This document shows positions 25,604 through 33,811 of a stretch of DNA of 64,000 nt, piece after piece. The translations under genes were made by a program, and so were the position numbers. Numbering within the stretch: the stretch's first letter is position 1; the number at the start of each line of letters is the position of its first letter. A model generated the notes under the pieces. The model saw only the letters and a list, made by a program, of their open reading frames with translations. It searched no databases and had not been told where the DNA came from. Origin of the DNA: Polynucleobacter sp. AP-Latsch-80-C2 (lineage in GTDB: Bacteria; Pseudomonadota; Gammaproteobacteria; Burkholderiales; Burkholderiaceae); assembly GCF_018882185.1 (NCBI RefSeq), contig NZ_JACVOY010000005.1, positions 1-64,000 of the forward strand, read 5' to 3'.

Positions 25604-27820
25604 TTAAACCAGCTTAAAGCCGCTGTTCTTCAATGGCACAGTGCGTAGACGTTTACCTGTTGCACGATAAATCGCATTGAGCACTGCAGGCGCAGCAACC
25701 GCAATGGTTGGCTCACCAACTCCGCCCCACTCTTTACCGCCGCCCTGAATCAGGATCGTCTCTACTTTCGGCATCTGGTACAAACGAATCGAACCAAAGG
25801 TATCGAAGTTTTTCTGTACTACAGCGCCTTTTTCAATGGTGATCTCTTCTTCAAAGAGGGCTGACAATCCATAAACAAAAGATCCAGATACTTGACGAGC
25901 AACCTGAGCAGGATTAACCACGTATCCTGGATCGGTTGCAGCTACAAAGCGATGAATCTTTACTTCATTGCCATTAGTCACAGAAAGCTCACAGGCTGCA
26001 GCAACGTAGCTACCGAAAGAGCGCATTTGCGCTACTCCACGGAATATGCCAGGCGCAGCGGGTTTATTCCAACCAATGCCATCAGCAACTGCTTTGAGTA
26101 CAGCAATAGAGCGCGGGTGATTGCCCATATGTTTGATACGCAATTCAACCGCATCCTCACCTGCTGCTTCAGCAATCTCGTCCATAAAGGTTTCGATAAA
26201 CACTGCATTTTGGTTTACGTTCACGCCACGCCAAAAGCCTGGAGGTACGTGCGTATTACGCATTGCATGGTCAATGGTGATATTAGGGAAGTTGTAGTTA
26301 AAGCCATGCTCCCCAGAATCTTCAAGACCTTGGAAAGCCAAAGGATCTTTACCTTTATTAGCAGCAACTACTGCTGGACGTACAGCAGCCAAAATAGATT
26401 GACCCGATAAACGCATGTTGATGCCGGTAACGTTTTTCTTGTTATCCATTGATGCAGTCAAACGACACATCATGACTGGGTGGTAACGGCCTTGGGTCAT
26501 ATCCTCTTCACGAGTCCAGATCAACTTAATGTGGGTACCCGGCATTTGCTTAGCAATATTGACTGCTTGGGTAGTGAAATCCTGGAATGCGCCACGACGA
26601 CCAAATCCGCCACCTAGATTGACTTTATAAGCCTGACATTTATCAGCCGGTAAGCCTGACGCCGCCATAACCGCAGCCAAAGAAGCTTCACCATCCTGTG
26701 TTGGTACCCAAGCTTCGCATAAATCAGGGGTCCATCTAGCGGTAGCTGTTTGTGGTTCCAAAGTTGCATGGTTCAAGAATGGATAAAAATAGGTTGACTC
26801 AATAGTCTTATGGGATCCTGCTAAGGCAGCCTTGATGTCGCCATAAGTGTTATGCACAAATCCTTCGGGATGAGAAAGACCATCTTCGAGCATCTTCTTA
26901 ATTGAGGCGCTTGAAACATTGGCATTAGGACCGCTGTCCCAAACAATATTGACTTGCTCCATCGCAGTTTTTGCTTGCCAGAAGGTATCCGCCACTACGG
27001 CTACGGCGGTATCGCCAACTTGCACAACCTTCTTCACGCCCTTCATAGACTGGGCTTTAGTCGCATCATAGCTTTTGACTTTGCCGCCGAATACAGGTGA
27101 CTCTTTAATGGTAGCTACCAACATGCCCGGGAATTTCAAATCAATTGCATAGATTTGCTTTCCAGTCACTTTGTCTGCAACGCCATCAATACGATTGACT
27201 GGCTTTCCAATGAGCTTCCACTCTTTTGGATCTTTTAAAGTAATTTCTTTTGGCACTTCCATCTGGGACGCTGCAACAGAAACCTTACCGAAAGTAGTTT
27301 TGCGTCCAGTTGGCGTGTGCGTAATGACACTATCTTTAGCTACGCATTCAGAAGCTGGCACATTCCATTGGGTTGCTGCCGCCTGAATCAACATCATGCG
27401 GGCTGCTGCACCACCTTTACGAACATACTGCTCCGATGTGCGGATACCACGGCTACCACCGGTAGAGTAGCTTCCCCATGCCAATTTGCGTTTTAGGTTT
27501 TCAGATGGCGTTGGATATTCATAACTCACCTTTTTCCAATCACACTCTAATTCTTCGGCGACCAATTGTGCCAAACCGGTAATAGTGCCTTGCCCCATCT
27601 CAGAGCGAACGATACGAACTATTACGTCATCATTGGGCTTCACTACAACCCAGATGCCAATCTCTGGGGTTGCTAAAGGTGCCATTGAAGTGGTGCCTGT
27701 ACCCATCGCAGCATTTGCTGCAGAGATCATCGAAAAATCGAGGCCAATAGCAAGGCCAGTAGCAATAGCGCTAGAACCAACGATAAATTGGCGACGCGAT
27801 GTATTTGTAGTTGTTGTCAT
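25604..27820 (-). CDS. iorB: periplasmic molybdenum hydroxylase large subunit (isoquinoline 1-oxidoreductase beta-like)
   Basis: This 738-residue protein has a Tat leader (SRRQFIVGSSAIATG) and the xanthine-dehydrogenase-family molybdopterin domains. Motifs include VRSEMGQGTITGLAQLVAEEL, LNHATLEPQTATARW, GGGFGRRGAFQDF and the catalytic Glu motif GGVGEPTIAVAAPAV near residue 700. Members hydroxylate N-heterocycles or aldehydes in the periplasm with MCD cofactor. The substrate cannot be told. It lies 10 bases after the 2Fe-2S subunit gene. The usual partner for electron exit is a c-type cytochrome, and here the following genes are Sox cytochromes. Confidence 0.88.
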   Translation of the reverse strand: MTTTTNTSRRQFIVGSSAIATGLAIGLDFSMISAANAAMGTGTTSMAPLATPEIGIWVVVKPNDDVIVRIVRSEMGQGTITGLAQLVAEELECDWKKVSYEYPTPSENLKRKLAWGSYSTGGSRGIRTSEQYVRKGGAAARMMLIQAAATQWNVPASECVAKDSVITHTPTGRKTTFGKVSVAASQMEVPKEITLKDPKEWKLIGKPVNRIDGVADKVTGKQIYAIDLKFPGMLVATIKESPVFGGKVKSYDATKAQSMKGVKKVVQVGDTAVAVVADTFWQAKTAMEQVNIVWDSGPNANVSSASIKKMLEDGLSHPEGFVHNTYGDIKAALAGSHKTIESTYFYPFLNHATLEPQTATARWTPDLCEAWVPTQDGEASLAAVMAASGLPADKCQAYKVNLGGGFGRRGAFQDFTTQAVNIAKQMPGTHIKLIWTREEDMTQGRYHPVMMCRLTASMDNKKNVTGINMRLSGQSILAAVRPAVVAANKGKDPLAFQGLEDSGEHGFNYNFPNITIDHAMRNTHVPPGFWRGVNVNQNAVFIETFMDEIAEAAGEDAVELRIKHMGNHPRSIAVLKAVADGIGWNKPAAPGIFRGVAQMRSFGSYVAAACELSVTNGNEVKIHRFVAATDPGYVVNPAQVARQVSGSFVYGLSALFEEEITIEKGAVVQKNFDTFGSIRLYQMPKVETILIQGGGKEWGGVGEPTIAVAAPAVLNAIYRATGKRLRTVPLKNSGFKLV

Positions 27821-27830
27821 ATTTATCCCC

Positions 27831-28280
27831 TTATGCCTTGCTTACAGCGTGAATTGCTTCGCGCACTTGCTGGAATGTTCCGCAACGACAAATATTAGTA
27901 ACAGCAGCATCAATTTGCGCATCAGTAGGCTTGGGAGTGTTACGCAATAGCGCAGTAGTCGCCATCACCATACCGGATTGGCAATAGCCGCACTGTGGTA
28001 CTTGATTGTCGACCCAAGCTTTTTGCACTTTTGAAAGCTGTCCATTTTTTTCAAGACTTTCAATCGTTTCAATCCTTTTGCCCTCTGCAGCTGAAACCGG
28101 CAGGGAGCAACTACGCATTGCTTGGCCCTCAAAAAGGACCGTACAAGCACCGCAGGCACCAATACCGCAGCCATACTTAGTGCCTGTCAAACCAATCTGC
28201 TCGCGAATAACCCACAGCAATGGGGTGTCTGGATCTACATCTATCTTGTACTTCTTGCCATTGACATTTAACTCAGCCAT
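27831..28280 (-). CDS. iorA: 2Fe-2S subunit of periplasmic molybdenum hydroxylase
   Basis: This 149-residue protein has two 2Fe-2S domains. The plant-type N-terminal one has CGIGACGACTV near residues 38-48 and a further Cys near 60. The four-helix C-terminal one has CGYCQSGMVM near 98 and CRCGTF near 133. It relays electrons from the Mo centre of IorB. It has no signal peptide of its own, so it would cross the membrane with the Tat-targeted large subunit. It is the first gene of the minus-strand cluster, facing lrgA. Confidence 0.9.
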   Translation of the reverse strand: MAELNVNGKKYKIDVDPDTPLLWVIREQIGLTGTKYGCGIGACGACTVLFEGQAMRSCSLPVSAAEGKRIETIESLEKNGQLSKVQKAWVDNQVPQCGYCQSGMVMATTALLRNTPKPTDAQIDAAVTNICRCGTFQQVREAIHAVSKA

Positions 28281-28311
28281 GAGTGGTCTCCTGTGGGTTT
28301 TTCTGATATCT

Positions 28312-28332
28312 GGAGCTTTAATCTAAAGCCCC
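28312..28332 (-). other. stem-loop in the 5' region of iorA
   Basis: GGAGCTTTA (28312-28320) and TAAAGCCCC (28324-28332) pair around a 3-base loop. On the minus strand the single mismatch becomes a G-U pair, giving nine pairs. It lies about 30 bases before the iorA start, in its probable leader or promoter. No U-run follows. The role is unknown. Confidence 0.4.
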
Positions 28333-28409
28333 TGCTTTTGTTGATGTTATCTTAACCAAGAATTGCTTTATTGCTTTGCAACATAAATACGAGGCTGTAA
28401 GATCGAAAC

Positions 28410-28757
28410 ATGATATTCGGCCTCGTTCAAATCCTGTTATTTCAAAGTCTCGGGGAACTCGTCTCCAAATTTCTGCTGCCTACCCTGCCGGGACCGGTCA
28501 TCGGCCTAGTGCTACTGGTACTTTGGTTGGTGATTCGAAAAGGGATTAATGCAGAGCTGGCAATGGTGGCTGATGGATTTAGTCAATACCTGGGACTACT
28601 CTTTGTTCCTGCTGCAGTAGGTGTTGTGCTTTTTCTGCCTCAGTTAAAAGCCAATGCAATCGCCATTATTAGCGCACTGATTGGTAGCGTAGTGCTGACC
28701 ATTGCTTCTAGCGCTCTGGTATCTCGTTTTTTGAGTAAGAAAGACGCGCATGACTGA
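28410..28757 (+). CDS. lrgA: CidA/LrgA-family membrane protein
   Basis: This 115-residue protein has about four transmembrane helices and the LrgA motif LPTLPGPVIGLVLLVLWL near residue 25. LrgA/CidA proteins are holin-like and in some bacteria modulate murein hydrolase export or pyruvate uptake. The last 8 bases overlap lrgB, the usual gene order. The role in this organism is inferred only from the family. Confidence 0.88.
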   Translation: MIFGLVQILLFQSLGELVSKFLLPTLPGPVIGLVLLVLWLVIRKGINAELAMVADGFSQYLGLLFVPAAVGVVLFLPQLKANAIAIISALIGSVVLTIASSALVSRFLSKKDAHD

Positions 28758-29478
28758 AAAACATTCGATTGTGGAGATTTGGGTCTATCTCTCCGGTAGT
28801 CCGCTATTTGCTCTGTTTATCACTTTAGCTGCCTATCAAATTGGCCTCTCCATCTACAAGACGAGCAAACAAAATCCGCTTGCAAATCCAGTAGCGATTG
28901 CAATTCTAATAGTGGCCACCACTATTCAGTTGATTGAGATGCCCTACTCCACCTATTTTGAAGGCGCGCAATTTATTCACTTCTTACTGGGATCGGCAAC
29001 AGTCTCGTTGGCCATCCCGATCTACAGAGGTTTGCATAGCCTCAAAGGTCGATCCATACCGCTCATTTTTTCCTTAGCGACTGGCGGTCTCGTATCGATT
29101 CTGAGTGCGGTTGGCATTGCAACACTACTAGGCGCAGATTCCAGCATCACTGGAGCGATGTACCCCAAGTCAGTGACTGCACCAATTGCCATGGGTATTG
29201 CTGAACGCATTGGCGTCTCGCCAACCTTAACCGCTATTTTTGCAGTGAGCACCGGGATCATGGGGGCCATTTTGGCGCCCTTCGTTTTGAATGCGCTTGG
29301 TATGAAAGCCTGGTGGCAAAGAGGTTTTGCGATTGGCATTGGTGCCCATGGCATAGGCACCTCTAGAGCCTTTAGCATTCACCCTGAAGCTGGGACTTAC
29401 GCCAGCCTGGCGATGGGAATGAATGGCGTGATTAGCGCCATTGCCATCCCCATCATCTATCACTTATTTAATCATTAG
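28750..29478 (+). CDS. lrgB: LrgB-family membrane protein
   Basis: This 242-residue protein has multiple transmembrane segments and the LrgB signature motifs MYPKSVTAPIAMGIAERIG near residue 137 and GIGAHGIGTSRAF near 195. It works with LrgA as a holin/antiholin-like or pyruvate transport pair. It is followed within 16 bases by the convergent Bug gene. Confidence 0.9.
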   Translation: MTEKHSIVEIWVYLSGSPLFALFITLAAYQIGLSIYKTSKQNPLANPVAIAILIVATTIQLIEMPYSTYFEGAQFIHFLLGSATVSLAIPIYRGLHSLKGRSIPLIFSLATGGLVSILSAVGIATLLGADSSITGAMYPKSVTAPIAMGIAERIGVSPTLTAIFAVSTGIMGAILAPFVLNALGMKAWWQRGFAIGIGAHGIGTSRAFSIHPEAGTYASLAMGMNGVISAIAIPIIYHLFNH

Positions 29479-29493
29479 AAAAAGCAATTTGCC

Positions 29494-30471
29494 TTACTCG
29501 GATTTAATTTGCATACCCTTCACGATTGGAGAGAATCTGAGCAAGTCCGACTTAATTTGCTCACCAAACTTTTCAGGGGTTCCAGGCGTTGGCGTAATGC
29601 CCATTCCAAGGAGTTTTGCTTTGCCTTCAGGCGAATTCAAAATCTCATTGAGAGCCTGATTTAATTTCATCACAATGGGTTTAGGTGTTTTAGCTGGCGC
29701 CAATAATCCTACCCAATCATCAATCTCAAAATCCTTAACGCCGCTCTCGATAAAGGTCGGGACATCAGGCAGGCTTGGACTTCTTTTTGCACTAGATACG
29801 GCAATAGCTTTAACGCGCCCTGACTTCACGTACTGATTAGCACCGGCTACCGCGGTATAGACCAATGGAATATTGCCGCCCAATAAATCGATGAGTGCTT
29901 GACCACCACCCTTATAAGGAACGTGAACTAAATTGGCGCCCGTTTTTTGCCTCAAGAGCTCACCTGCAATGTGAGGAGTGCCTCCAGAACCTGAAGTGCC
30001 GTAAGAAAGACCATTAGGATCCTTCTTGGAAATGGCAATCACCTCGGCCCAATTTTTGCCTGCGAAATCATTATTGGCCACCAGAATCAATACAGCGTCA
30101 CCAATTTTTCCGATGGGCGCGAAGTCCTTCAGGCTATCAAAAGGCACTTTGTCAAAAAGCGATGGGTTAATCGATAAAGTACCGGCATATCCCAACAGCA
30201 AGGTATATCCATCCGGCTCTGCAGTAGCCACCATTTGGGTGCCGATGTTGCCAGAGGCACCTGGACGGTTATCGGCAATGACTTGCTGGCCAAGCTTGAG
30301 TGAAAGCTGCTCAGCAATGAAGCGACCAGAAGTATCAGTAACACCGCCTGGGGTAAAGGGGATTATTAAGCGAATCGGACGATTGGGATAGCTTGATTGC
30401 GCAGTAGCTGAAAATGAAATCAGGCCAGTGAACAAAACAGCTAAAGAAATGCAGTAGTGACGTAATCTCAT
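29494..30471 (-). CDS. Bug-family (TctC-like) periplasmic solute-binding protein
   Basis: This 325-residue protein has a signal peptide (about 1-24, ending ATAQS) and the Bug fold: YPNRPIRLIIPFTPGGVTDTSGR, DNRPGASGNIGTQ, DGYTLLLGY, VPYKGGGQALIDLLGG and WVGLLAPAKTP. It is the last gene of a three-gene minus-strand unit with an ICL/PEP-mutase-like enzyme and a class III aminotransferase. This suggests that it binds the compound those enzymes degrade, perhaps an amino acid or dicarboxylate. The ligand itself is not predictable. Confidence 0.88.
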   Translation of the reverse strand: MRLRHYCISLAVLFTGLISFSATAQSSYPNRPIRLIIPFTPGGVTDTSGRFIAEQLSLKLGQQVIADNRPGASGNIGTQMVATAEPDGYTLLLGYAGTLSINPSLFDKVPFDSLKDFAPIGKIGDAVLILVANNDFAGKNWAEVIAISKKDPNGLSYGTSGSGGTPHIAGELLRQKTGANLVHVPYKGGGQALIDLLGGNIPLVYTAVAGANQYVKSGRVKAIAVSSAKRSPSLPDVPTFIESGVKDFEIDDWVGLLAPAKTPKPIVMKLNQALNEILNSPEGKAKLLGMGITPTPGTPEKFGEQIKSDLLRFSPIVKGMQIKSE

Positions 30472-30486
30472 TTCAGGCCTTCACTT

Positions 30487-31362
30487 TTATTTAGTTTCTA
30501 CAAACTTCTTCTCAAACTCCCAAACATCTTCAAACCCCATCAACTTCGATAGTTCACCAAAGTCATATAAATCTACCGCTGGATTTACCGAGGATCCTGT
30601 ACTCTTAAATTGTTCATACACCTGGGTCATTGCTTGCACTGAAGCAAGCAATGCGGTTACTGGAAAGATTGCAATTTTGTAACCCAGTTTTTCGAGCTCT
30701 TCTTTTGACAATACGGGAGTGCGACCCTTTTCTACCATGTTTGCAATCAAAGGCGTGCCCTGAAAGGTCTGACAAATGGTTTGCATTTCATCAACGCTCT
30801 CCGGAGATTCGATAAACAAAATATCAGCGCCCGCTTTTGCATAGGCTTCACCACGTCTCAAAGCCTCATCCAAACCTAGAGTGGTACGTGCATCAGTTCT
30901 GGCAATGATTTGAAAGTTGGGATCAGTGCGTGAACTCACAGCCACTTCAATTTTTTTCACCATATCTTCCAATGGAATTACACGCCTTCCTGGAGTGTGC
31001 CCGCATTTTTTTGGAAATTCCTGATCCTCTAATTGAATGGCGACAGCCCCTGCTGCTTCATACCCTCGAATCGTATGCCTTACATTAAATAAGCCACCAT
31101 AACCAGTATCACCATCAGCAATCAATGGTGTTTTTGCCATCCCTGCCATGGCAGTGACTCTACCCACCATATCGGTGTATGTGGCTAAGCCAGCATCAGG
31201 CAAACCCAACAAAGACGCCACCGTTCCATAGCCCGTCATATACAAGGCTTCAAAATTCATGCGATCAGCAAGTCGCAAAGAAACCATCTCATATACGCCA
31301 GGTGCCACCACCAAACCTGGTTGTGCAAGTCGTTTTTTAAAATCCGTTCTAAATGAATTCAT
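30487..31362 (-). CDS. isocitrate lyase/PEP mutase-superfamily enzyme
   Basis: This 291-residue TIM-barrel protein has the superfamily metal-site motif ADGDTGYGG near residue 83 and the catalytic loop KKCGHTPGRRV near 116, plus RTDARTTLGLDEAL near 155. The Cys in KKCGH points to the lyase branch (2-methylisocitrate or oxaloacetate/petal-death-like) rather than a PEP mutase. The exact substrate is unclear. It lies between the Bug gene (15-base gap) and the aminotransferase (7-base gap), so all three form one unit. Confidence 0.85.
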   Translation of the reverse strand: MNSFRTDFKKRLAQPGLVVAPGVYEMVSLRLADRMNFEALYMTGYGTVASLLGLPDAGLATYTDMVGRVTAMAGMAKTPLIADGDTGYGGLFNVRHTIRGYEAAGAVAIQLEDQEFPKKCGHTPGRRVIPLEDMVKKIEVAVSSRTDPNFQIIARTDARTTLGLDEALRRGEAYAKAGADILFIESPESVDEMQTICQTFQGTPLIANMVEKGRTPVLSKEELEKLGYKIAIFPVTALLASVQAMTQVYEQFKSTGSSVNPAVDLYDFGELSKLMGFEDVWEFEKKFVETK

Positions 31363-31369
31363 CTGTGTC

Positions 31370-32716
31370 CTAATTTTTCATTACTGCATCAATTGCTTCG
31401 CCCAATACGCTGCACAAGAATTGGACCTCTTCAGGCTTAGAAATAAATGGAGGCCCAACTGCGATGGTATCCCCTGCTACCCTGACTAAAGCACCTCTTT
31501 CGATACAGGCTTCGAGCACCTTCATACTTCTAAGTCCAGGCTTACCCGGCACCGGATCCAACTCAACCGCACCGGATAAACCAAAGTTGCGAATATCCAA
31601 GATGCCTGATTTTCCTTTGAGTGCATGTAGGCCTTCCTCAAGTACTGGCTCCAGTTCTCTGGCGCGCTTTACCAATTCATCGGATTCAAAAATATCCAAT
31701 ACGGCATGTGCTGCTGCAGTTGGAATGGGATGCCCCGAGTAGGTGTAGCCGTGGAAGAATTCAATAACCTGCTCTTGACCGCCCTGCGCAATGATGGATT
31801 CATAGATATCACCCCTCACAATCACGCCACCCATGGGAATAACACCATTGGTAATCCCTTTTGCGAAAGTAATCATGTCTGGAGTAACCCCAAAACGATC
31901 TGCTCCAAAGTTCGCGCCTAAACGACCGAAGCCCGTGATGACCTCGTCAAAGATTAATAAAATGCCATGCTTAGTACAGATCTCTCGTATCTTTTGTAAG
32001 TAACCCTCTGGCGGAACAATCACTCCAGTAGAGCCCTGCACTGGCTCCAGTATCACGGCGGCAATGGTATTGGCATCATGTAATGCAACGATCTTCTCTA
32101 ACTCATCCGCTAAATGCGCACCCCAGGTTGGTTGCCCTTTTGAAAAAGCCATTTGAGAAAGATTAAGCGTATGCGGTAAATGATCTACACCCGGTATCAT
32201 CATATTGGCGAACATTTTGCGATTCGCAACCATTCCCCCAACGGAAATCCCAGCAATACCAACACCGTGATAAGCGCGATCACGGCCAATGAGCCTAAAG
32301 CGTGAAGCATTACCCATAACCCGGTGATAGCCAACGGCAATTTTCAATGCCGTATCCACCGCTTCTGATCCTGAATTGGTAAAAAAGACTTTGTCCAAAC
32401 CCTGAGGCGCCATTTTGGCAATGCGATTAGCAAGACTAAAGGTTGCCTCACTTGCCATCTGAAATGCCGGGCAATAATCCATTGTTTTAAATTGCTCGTT
32501 GATGGCTGCACCAATACGTGGATCAGCATGCCCCAATGGAGAGCACCAGAGCCCAGAAAGGCCATCAAATAACTTACGACCATGATCATCAAAGTAGTAA
32601 GCTCCCTTGGCAGATCGCATGATCTTAGGGTGATGATGAAAATACCGGTTTGGGGTAAATGGCAGCCAATAAGCTGACATGTCTAGATCGTTCGGAGTGT
32701 TATTTGCTTCTGACAT
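31370..32716 (-). CDS. class III pyridoxal-phosphate aminotransferase (beta-alanine/omega-amino acid type)
   Basis: This protein of 448 residues from ATG 32716 is a fold-type I PLP enzyme. Motifs: LFDGLSGLWCSPLGHADPRI, the PLP phosphate site FTNSGSEAVDTALK near residue 105, the Asp of LLIFDEVITGFGRLG near 250, and the Schiff-base Lys in ITFAKGITNG near 280. Sequence style is that of beta-alanine:pyruvate or omega-amino acid:pyruvate transaminases. The in-frame TTG at 32752 would add 12 residues and is less likely. It is the first gene of the unit with the lyase and Bug genes. Confidence 0.88.
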   Translation of the reverse strand: MSEANNTPNDLDMSAYWLPFTPNRYFHHHPKIMRSAKGAYYFDDHGRKLFDGLSGLWCSPLGHADPRIGAAINEQFKTMDYCPAFQMASEATFSLANRIAKMAPQGLDKVFFTNSGSEAVDTALKIAVGYHRVMGNASRFRLIGRDRAYHGVGIAGISVGGMVANRKMFANMMIPGVDHLPHTLNLSQMAFSKGQPTWGAHLADELEKIVALHDANTIAAVILEPVQGSTGVIVPPEGYLQKIREICTKHGILLIFDEVITGFGRLGANFGADRFGVTPDMITFAKGITNGVIPMGGVIVRGDIYESIIAQGGQEQVIEFFHGYTYSGHPIPTAAAHAVLDIFESDELVKRARELEPVLEEGLHALKGKSGILDIRNFGLSGAVELDPVPGKPGLRSMKVLEACIERGALVRVAGDTIAVGPPFISKPEEVQFLCSVLGEAIDAVMKN

Positions 32717-32793
32717 GGATTGTTCAAAACTTTCTCTAAGGTGCACCTGCAATTTCTAATACTATAGTACGCATCACTTATTCGGATATTGAA

Positions 32794-33774
32794 ATGACTA
32801 CCTTAAAATTATTGGCCCTGAGCCTTATTACGCTCCTTAACTTATCCGTATCGGTTCATGCCGCGAATGAGGCAGATTGGCCCAAAAAACCGATTGTTGC
32901 CGTTTTAGCTTTCCCTGCGGGCGGTTCAACGGATGTCTTTGCGCGTGCTGTAACTGCGCCCCTTGGTGAGGCGCTAGGCCAATCAATCATTGTGGAAAAC
33001 AAGCCTGGAGCCGGAGGAATGATTGGACTTGGAGCTGCAGCGAAAGCCGCTCCTGATGGATACACCATTCATATTAGTGCCCTGACCAATCAATCGATTT
33101 CTCAAGCGCTCTTTAAAAATCCCCCCGCAGATTTGCGCAAGGACTTTATGCCGGTTGCATTAATTGGAGCGGTACCTCATCTCATCGTCGTTAACCCAAG
33201 TGTTCCGGCAAAAAACGTACCGGAGCTGATCGCCTTTATTAAATCCAAGAAAGGTGACTTTAGCTACGCATCGCAGGGCAATGGCAGCCTCTCTCATCTG
33301 GAAGCCACTTTATTTATGCAGCGGATTGGTGCCACGGGCACGCATATTCCCTATAAGGGCAGTAGCTTCGCATTACCTGACCTCATCGCTGGAAATACTT
33401 TGATGATGTTTGATAGTGTGACAGCTTCATTGCCACATATTCAAAGTGGCAAGCTTCGTCCTATCGCGATTGCTGCGTCAGAACGTTCACCATTAATGCC
33501 CAATGTACCGACCTTAGGTCAAGATGGCATGAAGCAATTTGATGTGGAAAACTTGTACGGGATTTACGTTCCAAAAAATACGCCTCCCGCAGTAGTTGCA
33601 AGATTAGAACGTGAAATTCGGAAGATTTTGACCAACCCAGACTTTAAGGCGCGCATGGCATCTCAAGGCATTCATCCGCAATTTGCCAACTCAGAGCAAT
33701 TAGCTGAGATTACTGCTAAAGAGCATGACAAATGGGAGAAAGTAGTAAAGTCAGCGAATGTCAAAGTGGACTAA
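32794..33774 (+). CDS. Bug-family (TctC-like) periplasmic solute-binding protein
   Basis: This 326-residue protein has a signal peptide (about 1-23, ending VHAAN) and Bug motifs: WPKKPIVAVLAFPAGGSTDVFAR, VENKPGAGGMIGLG, DGYTIHIS, IPYKGSSFALPDLIAG and YGIYVPKNTPP. It diverges from the aminotransferase gene and precedes the gamma-glutamyltransferase-like gene by 37 bases, with which it is probably co-transcribed. The ligand is unknown. Confidence 0.88.
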   Translation: MTTLKLLALSLITLLNLSVSVHAANEADWPKKPIVAVLAFPAGGSTDVFARAVTAPLGEALGQSIIVENKPGAGGMIGLGAAAKAAPDGYTIHISALTNQSISQALFKNPPADLRKDFMPVALIGAVPHLIVVNPSVPAKNVPELIAFIKSKKGDFSYASQGNGSLSHLEATLFMQRIGATGTHIPYKGSSFALPDLIAGNTLMMFDSVTASLPHIQSGKLRPIAIAASERSPLMPNVPTLGQDGMKQFDVENLYGIYVPKNTPPAVVARLEREIRKILTNPDFKARMASQGIHPQFANSEQLAEITAKEHDKWEKVVKSANVKVD

Positions 33775-33811
33775 GCCAATCATCGGCTGACTTTATTTAA
33801 CCCTTTTGCCA

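Noticed and set aside
25892..26410. 172-residue plus-strand open frame inside iorB
   Set aside because: It is antisense to conserved molybdopterin-domain sequence, with no known motif.
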